DNA from: Butyrivibrio sp. LB2008
Lineage (GTDB): Bacteria; Bacillota; Clostridia; Lachnospirales; Lachnospiraceae
DNA: 64,000 bases
Reading direction: 5' to 3'
NCBI RefSeq assembly: GCF_000621565.1
Contig: NZ_JHXZ01000017.1
Coordinates: 1-64,000 of the forward strand
A model generated the notes under the pieces. It was not told the DNA's origin. It ran no database searches and saw only the letters and a program-made list of their open reading frames with translations. Both the position numbers and the translations under genes were made by a program. Position 1 is the first letter of the stretch. Each line of letters begins with the position of its first letter. Below, in pieces: positions 10,024 to 17,840 of this stretch.

Positions 10024-10049
10024 AAAAAAGCTGCCACTTGGGCAGCTTT
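10024..10049 (-). terminator. Rho-independent terminator after the coiled-coil gene
   Basis: A perfect 9-bp stem (10027-10035 with 41-49; AAAGCTGCC on the minus strand) and a 5-base loop are followed on the minus strand by a T run. It separates rex and the coiled-coil gene from nnr-alr. Confidence 0.85.
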
Positions 10050-10081
10050 AATTCTTTAATATCAATAATCTTTTCAAAATA

Positions 10082-10744
10082 CTAATCGGTATAATCCTTG
10101 TCATTGCCCGCAAGAGGCCTGCGAATAGGATGTCTCCTATCCGGATCGTACTTCATATCAAACACCTCTATAACCTCAGGTCCGAATATCTGGTGCATAT
10201 AGGAATAGAGATTATAATTTTCCATCTCCGCCTGCTGCATGAGCACAATATTCTTCTTGAGTTCAACCCTGAAATCCGAAACCCATTTATCGAGTTCCGT
10301 TATATAGTCGGTATTATCATGAAGTCTTTCATAGCAGACTTTCATCGTCTCGATCATAAGCTCGTAATCAATCTCGTAAATCTTCTTCGAAAGATCTCTG
10401 AGCTCATCATCGTAAGATGCAATTCTTTCATTGCAATCGTTGATAAGTCTGGTTCTGTCTTCAATCTTTTTCTCAATAGCAGATGCGTCACCGGCCTTAT
10501 TGGCTTCGTCCCTAAGGGGCACAATCTCACCAAGAAGCTTTTTCTTAACCTTCTTAAGATCCTTGGTCTCGCTGCGTATCTTACCATCGCGTTCGACAAG
10601 TGCATTCAATTCATCCGAAAGATCCGAGATCTCCGGTGTCATCTCCGTCTGCGTAAAAAGCTGGTGCCATTTGTTGTCCAGCGTCAATATGGGAATGTTC
10701 TTCCCCTGTAATGCAGACTTATATGATTCTTTGTCATTTGCCAT
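10082..10744 (-). CDS. Conserved hypothetical coiled-coil protein
   Basis: 220 residues. Residues about 35-115 are rich in E, K, R, D and L with heptad character and form a probable coiled coil. The C-terminus is basic and hydrophilic with DRRHPIRRPL. No signal peptide or membrane segment is visible. The ATG overlaps the rex TAA by one base, so translation is coupled to rex. I do not recognise a named family; the tight link to rex is the only functional clue. Confidence 0.75.
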   Translation of the reverse strand: MANDKESYKSALQGKNIPILTLDNKWHQLFTQTEMTPEISDLSDELNALVERDGKIRSETKDLKKVKKKLLGEIVPLRDEANKAGDASAIEKKIEDRTRLINDCNERIASYDDELRDLSKKIYEIDYELMIETMKVCYERLHDNTDYITELDKWVSDFRVELKKNIVLMQQAEMENYNLYSYMHQIFGPEVIEVFDMKYDPDRRHPIRRPLAGNDKDYTD

Positions 10745-11400
10745 TAGTTTTTCTCACCTGAGTTAAACATTTTTTCTGACCTGTTTATATTATACGATAA
10801 TTTCATCAGACTGTCAGATAAATGTACATTTTCTACCACAATATAGTCAGGCACTTCGAGATCAACATGCGCAAAGTTCCAAATAGCCTTAATACCGCAG
10901 TTGCACAGCTTATGCGCCATAGGAACAGCCTGATCTTTAGGAATTGTCAGAACCGCGATCTCTATCTTATTATTCTTGATAAAGTCTTCAACCTCATCGA
11001 TAGGGCGCACTTCCACGTCCCTTATCCTGGTTCCGTACAAGGTAGGATCACAGTCAAAAGCTCCTTTAAATACAAAACCTCTTCTTGTAAAGTTTGTATA
11101 ACCGGCTATTGCTTTACCAAGATGGCCGGCACCGATAATAACAAGGCTGTGTTCTTTGTCTATTCCCAGTATCTTACTGATCTCATCATACAGATAACCT
11201 ACGTTATATCCATATCCCTGCTGACCGAAACCGCCGAAATTATTAAAATCCTGCCTTATCTGAGAAGCAGTAACTTTCATGATGTCGCTGAGCTCTTGTG
11301 ATGATATTCTCTCAACCCCTTTCTCTTTGAGGTCTCCCAAATATCTGAAATAGCGCGGAAGTCTGGAAATGACCGCCTGAGATATTTCCTTATCTGCCAT
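10744..11400 (-). CDS. rex: Redox-sensing transcriptional repressor Rex
   Basis: 218 residues from the ATG at 11400. The AAAGGAG box lies between this ATG and an upstream in-frame ATG at 11418, so the shorter start is chosen. The N-terminal winged helix (SSQELSDIMKVTASQIRQDF, about 33-52) precedes a Rossmann domain with VIIGAGHLG (GAGHLG 90-95) that binds NADH or NAD+. Rex represses fermentation and NADH-reoxidation genes when NAD+ is high. A Rex-like operator upstream suggests autoregulation. Confidence 0.96.
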   Translation of the reverse strand: MADKEISQAVISRLPRYFRYLGDLKEKGVERISSQELSDIMKVTASQIRQDFNNFGGFGQQGYGYNVGYLYDEISKILGIDKEHSLVIIGAGHLGKAIAGYTNFTRRGFVFKGAFDCDPTLYGTRIRDVEVRPIDEVEDFIKNNKIEIAVLTIPKDQAVPMAHKLCNCGIKAIWNFAHVDLEVPDYIVVENVHLSDSLMKLSYNINRSEKMFNSGEKN

Positions 11401-11477
11401 ATTCTGCTCCTTTATCATATTTTTAATGTGAATTTCATAAGTATTATTACTTTTTTGACACGTTTTTATACTATAGA

Positions 11478-11495
11478 TTGTTAAGGATTATACAA
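11478..11495. promoter_or_regulatory. Candidate Rex operator
   Basis: TTGTTAAGGATTATACAA is an 18-bp near-palindrome with TTGTTAA and TATACAA half-sites, close to the Firmicute Rex consensus TTGTTAA-N4-TTAACAA. It lies 77 bases upstream of rex and 157 upstream of the divergent hslO. It overlaps a minus-strand TATAAT at 11486-11491 that could be the rex -10 box. Confidence 0.6.
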
Positions 11496-11652
11496 TATAA
11501 TTATATCCGTGCGTTAAATATATGTCAATCCGCCAAACCTATCAAAAATACAGTAAATACTAATATTATTTACTTTGATAAAAAAATCATTTATTATTCA
11601 TTACGGTTAATAAGGATAATTTTTCATTTTATAAGAAAGTTGAGGATATAAC

Positions 11653-12540
11653 ATGTCATACAAAGATTATATGGTACGCGCAACTGCCGCAGACGCTCAG
11701 ATCAGAGCTTTCGCCGCAACAACAAGAGATCTTGCGGAATATGCAAGAAAGGCTCACAACCTCTCTCCCATTGCAGCCGCAGCCCTCGGACGTCTCATGA
11801 CAGGTACCGTTATGATGGGAACAATGATGGACAACGATCAGGATCTTATCACCGTTAAGATGGACGGTGACGGCCCTTTAAAAGGAGTTCTCGCAACAGC
11901 CGACCGCTTCGGAAATGTAAAAGGCTATGCAGTAAATCCCTACGTAATAATGGAACCAAACGCATCAGGTCACTTAAATGTAGGTGGCGGAATAGGTGAA
12001 GGAACACTCACGGTTATCAGGGACATGGGATTAAAAGAGCCCTATGTCGGCCAGGTTCCTCTCTACACCGGAGAAGTCGCCGAAGATCTCACATACTATT
12101 TCACCAAATCGGAACAGACACCATCTTCTGTAGGTCTCGGTGTCCTCGTTGAAAGAGAAAACCTCTCCGTTATAGCTGCAGGTGGCTTCATTATCCAGCT
12201 TCTGCCATTCGCTGCCGAAGAAACTATAGCAAAACTCGAGGAAAACCTCACCAAATTCACTTCAGTTACCGATATTCTCAAGGCCGGAAAGACTCCTGAA
12301 GATTTACTTAACATTCTTCTCGACGGATTTAATATCGAAATAACAGATAAAATTGATTTAAATTTTTATTGCAATTGCGATAAAGACAAGGTTGAACGTG
12401 CTCTCATGCTACTTGGCAAGAAAGAACTCCAGGAGCTGATCGACGAGGGTAAGCCGGTGGAACTTTGTTGTCATTTTTGTAACAAAAAGTATAACTTTAA
12501 TTCGTCTGAACTCCTTGAAATTCAAAGAAAATCAAAATAG
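11653..12540 (+). CDS. hslO: Redox-regulated chaperone Hsp33
   Basis: 295 residues. The C-terminal zinc site uses CNC (C240, C242) and CHFC (C273, C276), the CxC/CxxC pattern that switches the chaperone on under oxidation. The N-terminal domain has the usual DGDGPLKG segment. AAGTTGAGGA precedes the ATG. It is divergent from rex, so two redox-related genes share one intergenic region. Confidence 0.96.
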   Translation: MSYKDYMVRATAADAQIRAFAATTRDLAEYARKAHNLSPIAAAALGRLMTGTVMMGTMMDNDQDLITVKMDGDGPLKGVLATADRFGNVKGYAVNPYVIMEPNASGHLNVGGGIGEGTLTVIRDMGLKEPYVGQVPLYTGEVAEDLTYYFTKSEQTPSSVGLGVLVERENLSVIAAGGFIIQLLPFAAEETIAKLEENLTKFTSVTDILKAGKTPEDLLNILLDGFNIEITDKIDLNFYCNCDKDKVERALMLLGKKELQELIDEGKPVELCCHFCNKKYNFNSSELLEIQRKSK

Positions 12541-12559
12541 CCTCTTTTAAAATGTTAAG

Positions 12560-12599
12560 TTTTAAGTTATACTATTACTGTGCATTGGAGAGAAATGCA
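12560..12599 (+). promoter_or_regulatory. Promoter core and 5'-UTR hairpin of the pseudo-phosphatase gene
   Basis: TTTTAAGTTATACTAT (12560-12575, TATACT as -10) is followed by TGCATT...AATGCA (stem 12581-12586 with 12594-12599). The same 16 bases recur at 14273-14288 before the paralogous gene, followed by a hairpin of different sequence. The hairpin would lie at the very 5' end of the mRNA. Confidence 0.6.
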
Positions 12600-12640
12600 T
12601 TTTTAGTTACAGGGGTTTTAACATTTAAGGAGGTAATAGT

Positions 12641-14143
12641 ATGACAAAAAAACACAAAGCACCCACAATCAGGTCCGTTATGTCATTAGCACTGGCATCA
12701 ACAATCTTTCTTACTTCCGGGCTTGGCGCATCAGTCGCTCACGCCGGTGGAAAAGAAGGTGTATATATGAATAACACGTCAGGTATCGGCGACCTTTCAC
12801 AGTTTATTCAAATGGCTCAAGAAGGAAAAGATTTATCAGACAAAACAGTTATTCTTTCAACCAATGATGCGCAATGCGATTTTGAAAAATATCCGTACGT
12901 TGCATCACTTAAGAACTTTTTCGAAAACGATCTGAAGTCTGACGTCGTTTTGATCGACTCAGGTGACTTCTGTCAGGATTATAAGATGGACAGCTACTGG
13001 AGCTCAGGCACATGTGCCGATAACTGGATGAACACATATGACAATGATTATGCTGCTTTCCTTGCTATGAACGCAGCAGGTTATGATTATGCTAATTTCG
13101 GAAATTACGGATTCGGAGACGGATACGATAATAATAAAAAAGATTTTTTCAATACAGAATGTAACATCATTAGTTTCGACAACGCCGACAAGGCTGTCTC
13201 ACAGTGCACAAAGGGAAAAGGTCAGGACTACTACCACTCTTCCGATTGTTTTGAAAACATTATGCAAAAAGACTATGTATGTGATAACAGCTTCGTTTAT
13301 GACTGTGCCGATTCAGATATGAAGATCGGATTCTTTGGACTTCCTGAATTTGAAGCTTACGCAGGCGGATCATCAAGCTGTGATCTTTCAAAGTGCAATG
13401 ATTGGTATACTTGCGCCGAGCAGCAGGCTGAAGGCTTAAAAGAAGACGGTGCAGACCTTGTTATCTGCCTCTCACAGCTTGGTCTTGGTGACAACGCAAA
13501 AGGCAGCGTAAAAGGCGGCGGAAGCGGCATTTTTGATTTCTTAGGCAGTCTCTTCGGCTCAGGAAGCGGAAAGAGCAGCGTAAAAGGTGGATCAACAGGT
13601 TCTGACATTATCGACTTGATCCTTGACGGATGCTCATTGTTCGCAGGCGGCGAAAGCGCTATTCCTCTTAAGCTCGCAGACATGCTTCTTCGTAACATCG
13701 GTGTAACTATCATCGATAACAACAGTAAGTCAATCGAAGACAATTTCCTTTTCAAGCTCGATGACATTATACAGGGTCTCGGTGCAGATAAGAACGTTTC
13801 AAGCTTCATCGACAACATGCTCGGATCATTCGGCTTCAACCTCTTCGGCGAAGCAGATTGCGATGACTGGGATTGGAACTGGGATTGCGACTGGGATTGG
13901 GATTGCGACTCAAACGGCGGATGCTCAGGAAAGACACCTCAGCCAAAGCCCACACCCGGCAAGCAGCAGGGAACAGGCAAACCTACTCCTAAGGCAAATG
14001 CTGAAGCGCAACCTCAGCCAAAAGGTGTAACCTCCCCGGCTAAACCTGACGGTGCCGCGGCTCCAAAAGGTCAAAGTACCGTAACAGCTCCGGCTAAGCC
14101 CGATGGCGCTCCTGCTCCTTCAGGACAGACATTCAGCAATTAA
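12641..14143 (+). CDS. Secreted metallophosphatase-fold pseudoenzyme, Cys-rich with Trp/Asp tail
   Basis: 500 residues with a signal peptide (cleavage expected near AHA, 33-35) and a perfect AAGGAGG site. It is paralogous to the 5'-nucleotidase-like gene downstream over about residues 55-380, for example KYPYVASLKNFF. The metal-ligand motifs of that family are altered: NDVHG becomes NDAQC (75-79), GNHEF becomes GNYGF (154-158), CLSHLG becomes CLSQLG (276-281), and the HSH motif becomes CSL (331-333). Only GDF (108-110) remains. It has 17 cysteines (the paralog has four), a Gly/Ser insert (about 285-320), a Trp/Asp/Cys segment (407-428) and a Pro/Lys/Ala-rich tail (about 431-500). No sortase motif is seen. 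It is probably a non-catalytic extracellular binding or structural protein. Confidence 0.8.
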   Translation: MTKKHKAPTIRSVMSLALASTIFLTSGLGASVAHAGGKEGVYMNNTSGIGDLSQFIQMAQEGKDLSDKTVILSTNDAQCDFEKYPYVASLKNFFENDLKSDVVLIDSGDFCQDYKMDSYWSSGTCADNWMNTYDNDYAAFLAMNAAGYDYANFGNYGFGDGYDNNKKDFFNTECNIISFDNADKAVSQCTKGKGQDYYHSSDCFENIMQKDYVCDNSFVYDCADSDMKIGFFGLPEFEAYAGGSSSCDLSKCNDWYTCAEQQAEGLKEDGADLVICLSQLGLGDNAKGSVKGGGSGIFDFLGSLFGSGSGKSSVKGGSTGSDIIDLILDGCSLFAGGESAIPLKLADMLLRNIGVTIIDNNSKSIEDNFLFKLDDIIQGLGADKNVSSFIDNMLGSFGFNLFGEADCDDWDWNWDCDWDWDCDSNGGCSGKTPQPKPTPGKQQGTGKPTPKANAEAQPQPKGVTSPAKPDGAAAPKGQSTVTAPAKPDGAPAPSGQTFSN

Positions 14144-14179
14144 ATTTAATTACAAACGTAATAAATCATTAAATATATT

Positions 14180-14220
14180 GAGCCACTTTTTTGATCATAT
14201 ATCAAAGGAGTGGCTCTTTC
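14180..14220 (+). terminator. Terminator after the pseudo-phosphatase gene
   Basis: The GAGCCACT/AGTGGCTC stem has a longer inner stem around GATCATATATC and is followed by TTTCT. The inner loop is nearly identical to that of the terminator after the paralog at 15659-15701. Confidence 0.8.
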
Positions 14221-14272
14221 TAAATTTAGTTTAGTTTTATACGGAATAAAATAAGCCTTTTATTTAATCCAT

Positions 14273-14315
14273 TTTTAAGTTATACTATCAATAAGCATTG
14301 GCGCCAAAATGCTTA
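14273..14315 (+). promoter_or_regulatory. Promoter core and 5'-UTR hairpin of the 5'-nucleotidase-like gene
   Basis: TTTTAAGTTATACTAT (14273-14288) is identical to 12560-12575. A perfect 8-bp stem follows, TAAGCATT (14292-14299) with AATGCTTA (14308-14315). The hairpin sequence differs from the one upstream but its position is kept. Confidence 0.6.
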
Positions 14316-14360
14316 CTACACGTCACAACACAGTTTTTTAGCAGCAAAGGAGGTAGTAGT

Positions 14361-15587
14361 ATGACAAGACACAATGTAAACAAATCACCTGCCATTCGGG
14401 TCGTAATGTCTTTAGCAATGGCAACATTCATGTTTCTTTCTTCAGGTTTCGGTACATCCGTTGCCCACGCAGAAGAAAAAATCGTTTCTTATAAGTACAA
14501 AACCTCGGACCCCGGAAGCATCTCCGAATTCAAAAAACTCGCAGAAGAAGGCAAAGACCTCTCCGGCAAAACAGTTATTATTTCTACAAATGACGTTCAC
14601 GGTGCTATTCAGAAATATCCGTATGTAGCATCTCTAAAAAATTTCTTCAAAAATGATCTACACTCCGATGTCATTCTCGTTGACTCAGGAGATTTCAGCC
14701 AAGACAAAAAGGAAAAAGGGAATCCCGGCGCAGACAGCGCAGGCTGCATGGAAAAAAGTAAAGGCTTTGCCGGTGTTCTTGCTATGAACGCAGTCGGATA
14801 CGATCTTGCAACTTTGGGAAATCATGAATTCGAGTATGGTTTTGATGCTTATAGCAAAAATGCTCCGGAAGCAAAATTTAAATTGATCAACTCCAACATA
14901 CTCAAGGAAGATGTCTCAAAAACACTGAAAGACAAAGGAAAAAAAGGCACTCTTTCACTTGAGGACTTCAAAAGTATCGGCAGCAAGCAATATCTGTGCG
15001 ATGCAAACTATCTCTATGAAAGTCCGTCGTCAGATCTGAAAATAGGCTTCTTTGGCTTGCTTGCCCCCGAAGCTTCAACTAAATCTTCCAATTACAAAAT
15101 CTTAAAAGATAAGGCTCTGTACACTTGCGCTCAAAATCAGGCCGATGAACTCAGAAAACAAGGCGCAAATATCGTAATATGTCTTTCGCACTTAGGTTTA
15201 GAGGACAGCGTAACAGATAACAGAAGCATTGACATTTACACCAATTTATCCGATGGCGATTCCAATCCTGTCGACCTTATTCTTGATGCCCACTCTCATA
15301 CCCTCTTCTTTTCAGGTGAAAAAGACGAGCCTATCATGTCCGGAGAAATGCTCCTTAGAAACGTTGGAATTACAATAATCGACAACGAAAGCAAAACAAT
15401 TGATAAAAGAATCATTGTTCCGCTTAATGACCTCAAGGCGAATCTTGATCCTGATAAAGATACTGAAGAAGCCATAAATGCGATTATCAATAAATACAAT
15501 CCGGATTTCTTCAATCAAGCCACAGGTGAGGCGCCGGAAGCTGAAAACAAAAGCACGGTCACTGATATTATTACGCTTTATGAATAA
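14361..15587 (+). CDS. Secreted 5'-nucleotidase-like metallophosphatase
   Basis: 408 residues from the ATG at 14361, set by the AAAGGAGG site just before it; an upstream in-frame TTG at 14298 lies in the leader hairpin. A signal peptide ends near AHA (35-37). All calcineurin-like motifs are present: NDVHG (77-81), GDF (110-112), GNHEF (153-157), CLSHLG (274-279) and DAHSH (309-313). The substrate-binding C-terminal domain of UshA-type 5'-nucleotidases (total length usually over 500) is absent, so substrate range is uncertain. It is likely secreted to act on nucleotides or other phosphoesters. It forms a tandem pair with the inactive paralog. Confidence 0.88.
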   Translation: MTRHNVNKSPAIRVVMSLAMATFMFLSSGFGTSVAHAEEKIVSYKYKTSDPGSISEFKKLAEEGKDLSGKTVIISTNDVHGAIQKYPYVASLKNFFKNDLHSDVILVDSGDFSQDKKEKGNPGADSAGCMEKSKGFAGVLAMNAVGYDLATLGNHEFEYGFDAYSKNAPEAKFKLINSNILKEDVSKTLKDKGKKGTLSLEDFKSIGSKQYLCDANYLYESPSSDLKIGFFGLLAPEASTKSSNYKILKDKALYTCAQNQADELRKQGANIVICLSHLGLEDSVTDNRSIDIYTNLSDGDSNPVDLILDAHSHTLFFSGEKDEPIMSGEMLLRNVGITIIDNESKTIDKRIIVPLNDLKANLDPDKDTEEAINAIINKYNPDFFNQATGEAPEAENKSTVTDIITLYE

Positions 15588-15636
15588 GCAATAGCTTTTT
15601 TCATACAAATAATTTATTTTACTACAACAGAAAAAG

Positions 15637-15701
15637 AGCATTTCGCGAGCGAAATGCTAGCGCCGTTTCTTTGGTCATATATCAAAGAAGCGGCGCTTTT
15701 T
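15637..15701. terminator. Two hairpins between convergent genes
   Basis: A perfect 10-bp stem (15637-15646 with 15649-15658, AGCATTTCGC) is followed by AGCGCCG...CGGCGCT (15659-15697) and TTTTT. The second hairpin has the CTTTGGTCATATATCAAAG core also seen at 14180-14220. It can serve the plus-strand nucleotidase gene and the minus-strand polyamine operon. Confidence 0.85.
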
Positions 15702-15721
15702 CGCATTATATAATTATCTTT

Positions 15722-16621
15722 TTACTTAACGATATCTCCATAGCATTCAGGTCTTCTGTCCCTGAACAGTCCCCATGAAGATCTCATTTTTCTGTTTTCT
15801 GCAAAATTGTATTCGGCATATATGATTTCTTCCTTGTCACGGCTTGCTTTTGAAATAACCTCTCCCGTCTCGTCGGTAAGGAAGCTGCATCCGTAAAAGC
15901 ATAAGCTTGAGCTCTGATTGCCATTTTCTTCGCAAGGAGTAACTGTTTCCGTTCCTATCCTGTTTGCAGCGGCAACAGGAATAACATTTGCAGCTGAATG
16001 TCCCTGCATCGTTCTCATCCAATGCCCTGAACTGTCAACATCAAGAATAGGCTCTGAACCGATTGCTGTAGGATAAAGGATAATATCCGCGCCTTTTATG
16101 GCAAGACATCTTGCCGTCTCAGGAAACCACTGATCCCAGCATATTCCGACTCCGACATTTCCGACAGAGGTTTTAAACACCTTAAAACCGGTATTTCCGG
16201 GAGTAAAGTAGAATTTTTCCTGATAATAATGATCGTCCGGAATATGAGTCTTTCTGTAAATATCGACAATCTCGCCGTCTGAATCGATCATGACTACCGT
16301 ATTGTAAAATACATTCTCATCTTTCTCAAAAATACTTATAGGCATTACAACCTTATTCTTTTTGCAGAAATCTTTGAAATATATAACAGCAGGATTGGAA
16401 AGAGCAGGTTCTGCAAGTTCGTAATACTCATACCTTCTCTCCTGACAAAAATACTTCCTCTCAAAAAGCTCAGAAAGAAGAATGAGTTTTGCTCCATTCT
16501 GCGCAGCCTCCAAAGCAAGCCTTCCCGCTGTCTCTATATTGCGTTTTACCTGTTCTTCATCGGAAGCCGCACTTTCACCGCACGCAAATTGCACACATGC
16601 AACTTTGACAGAATCTGACAT
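15722..16621 (-). CDS. aguB: N-carbamoylputrescine amidase
   Basis: 299 residues of the nitrilase superfamily with the catalytic triad visible: Glu in LLSELFE, Lys in YRKTHIPD, Cys in GICWDQWFPE. The CWDQWFPE context and length match AguB, which hydrolyses N-carbamoylputrescine to putrescine, CO2 and ammonia. GGAGGAT precedes the ATG. It is last in the polyamine operon, 45 bases after aguA. Confidence 0.95.
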   Translation of the reverse strand: MSDSVKVACVQFACGESAASDEEQVKRNIETAGRLALEAAQNGAKLILLSELFERKYFCQERRYEYYELAEPALSNPAVIYFKDFCKKNKVVMPISIFEKDENVFYNTVVMIDSDGEIVDIYRKTHIPDDHYYQEKFYFTPGNTGFKVFKTSVGNVGVGICWDQWFPETARCLAIKGADIILYPTAIGSEPILDVDSSGHWMRTMQGHSAANVIPVAAANRIGTETVTPCEENGNQSSSLCFYGCSFLTDETGEVISKASRDKEEIIYAEYNFAENRKMRSSWGLFRDRRPECYGDIVK

Positions 16622-16666
16622 TTTTTATCCTCCATATCACGTTTGTGAATACATTTTATGATATAT

Positions 16667-17827
16667 TCATCCCGGAATCTGCTGTGTTATGCAGTGGATA
16701 TTTCCGCCGCCCAGCAATATGTCTTTTGCAGCAATTCCGATAACTGTTCTGTCAGGATGAATACCTCTTAATATATCGAGAGCTCTCTTATCACTCTCTT
16801 CATTCGCTCCGCCAAACTGCGGAACAAGAATAGCTCCGTTAATATAATAATAATTCACGTAGCTCGCCGCAAGCCTCTCTCCGACACTTCTCTCATCTTC
16901 GCCTTCTTCAAATACATAATTGGCGAGATCCTCTTCTCCGATAAGAACAGGCACATCAGGAATAGGCAGCTTGTGAATCTTAAGCCTTCTTCCCTTTGCA
17001 TCTGTAGCACTTAAAAGATATTCATAAGAAGCGTTTGACAGCTCATACTGCGGATCGTTCACATTATCTGTCCATGCAAGAACAACCTCACCCGGCCTTA
17101 CAAAAGCACATACATTATCGACATGTTCATTCGTCTCATCGTTATATATGCCTCTCGGAAGCCAGAGAACCTTCTCAGCTCCAAGATACGCCTTGAGCCT
17201 ATCCTCGATCTGTTGTCTGGAAAGAGAAGGATTCCTTCCCTTACTGAGAAGACAGCTTTCAGTCACCATCAGCGTTCCGTCGCCGTCAGTATGAACAGAA
17301 CCGCCTTCTAAGATAAACGGCTCGGCATCATAATACTCATATCCGCAAAAATCGCAAAACTTCGAAGGAACCGCATTGTCTTTGTCCCAACTTGCATACA
17401 GGCCGTCAACTTCTCCGCCCCATGCATTAAATCCGAAATTCACACCTCTTTTACTTCCGTCTCTTCCGGAAACAAATATCGGCGCAACATCTCTCGCCCA
17501 CGAATCATCGGTATCAATCTTGATAAGATTAAGGGCATGAACAAGTCTGCCTCCACACTCAGAACATACCTTATTTGCTATCAGATCCGTAAGTTCTTTT
17601 GCTTCCGCATAATATTCCGGATTGTCGGGAACAAGAAGATACAGGTCTTCTCTTTTTATAATCTCATAAAAAATAAGAGCAAAAGAAGCCAAAGCTCCGC
17701 TTCTGTTCTTTCCCCAGCTTCCGGGCCTTGTAGGATATATCATTATCGTGCCTTCATGCCTGCCAAATTCTGCCGGCATACGAAAGCCATCATTTATGGG
17801 CAGCGCGCCCTCTCTTGTTATCTTCAA
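16667..17827 (-). CDS. aguA: Agmatine deiminase
   Basis: 386 residues of the guanidino-modifying enzyme family. The catalytic cysteine is in GGGNIHCITQQ near the C-terminus (about residue 379), with the DDSWARD and ETNEHVDN segments holding the acidic and histidine residues. It converts agmatine to N-carbamoylputrescine and ammonia. The start is a TTG at 17827 placed by AAGGAGGGAAT. It lies 13 bases after nspC. Confidence 0.95.
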   Translation of the reverse strand: MKITREGALPINDGFRMPAEFGRHEGTIMIYPTRPGSWGKNRSGALASFALIFYEIIKREDLYLLVPDNPEYYAEAKELTDLIANKVCSECGGRLVHALNLIKIDTDDSWARDVAPIFVSGRDGSKRGVNFGFNAWGGEVDGLYASWDKDNAVPSKFCDFCGYEYYDAEPFILEGGSVHTDGDGTLMVTESCLLSKGRNPSLSRQQIEDRLKAYLGAEKVLWLPRGIYNDETNEHVDNVCAFVRPGEVVLAWTDNVNDPQYELSNASYEYLLSATDAKGRRLKIHKLPIPDVPVLIGEEDLANYVFEEGEDERSVGERLAASYVNYYYINGAILVPQFGGANEESDKRALDILRGIHPDRTVIGIAAKDILLGGGNIHCITQQIPG

Positions 17828-17840
17828 ATTCCCTCCTTAC

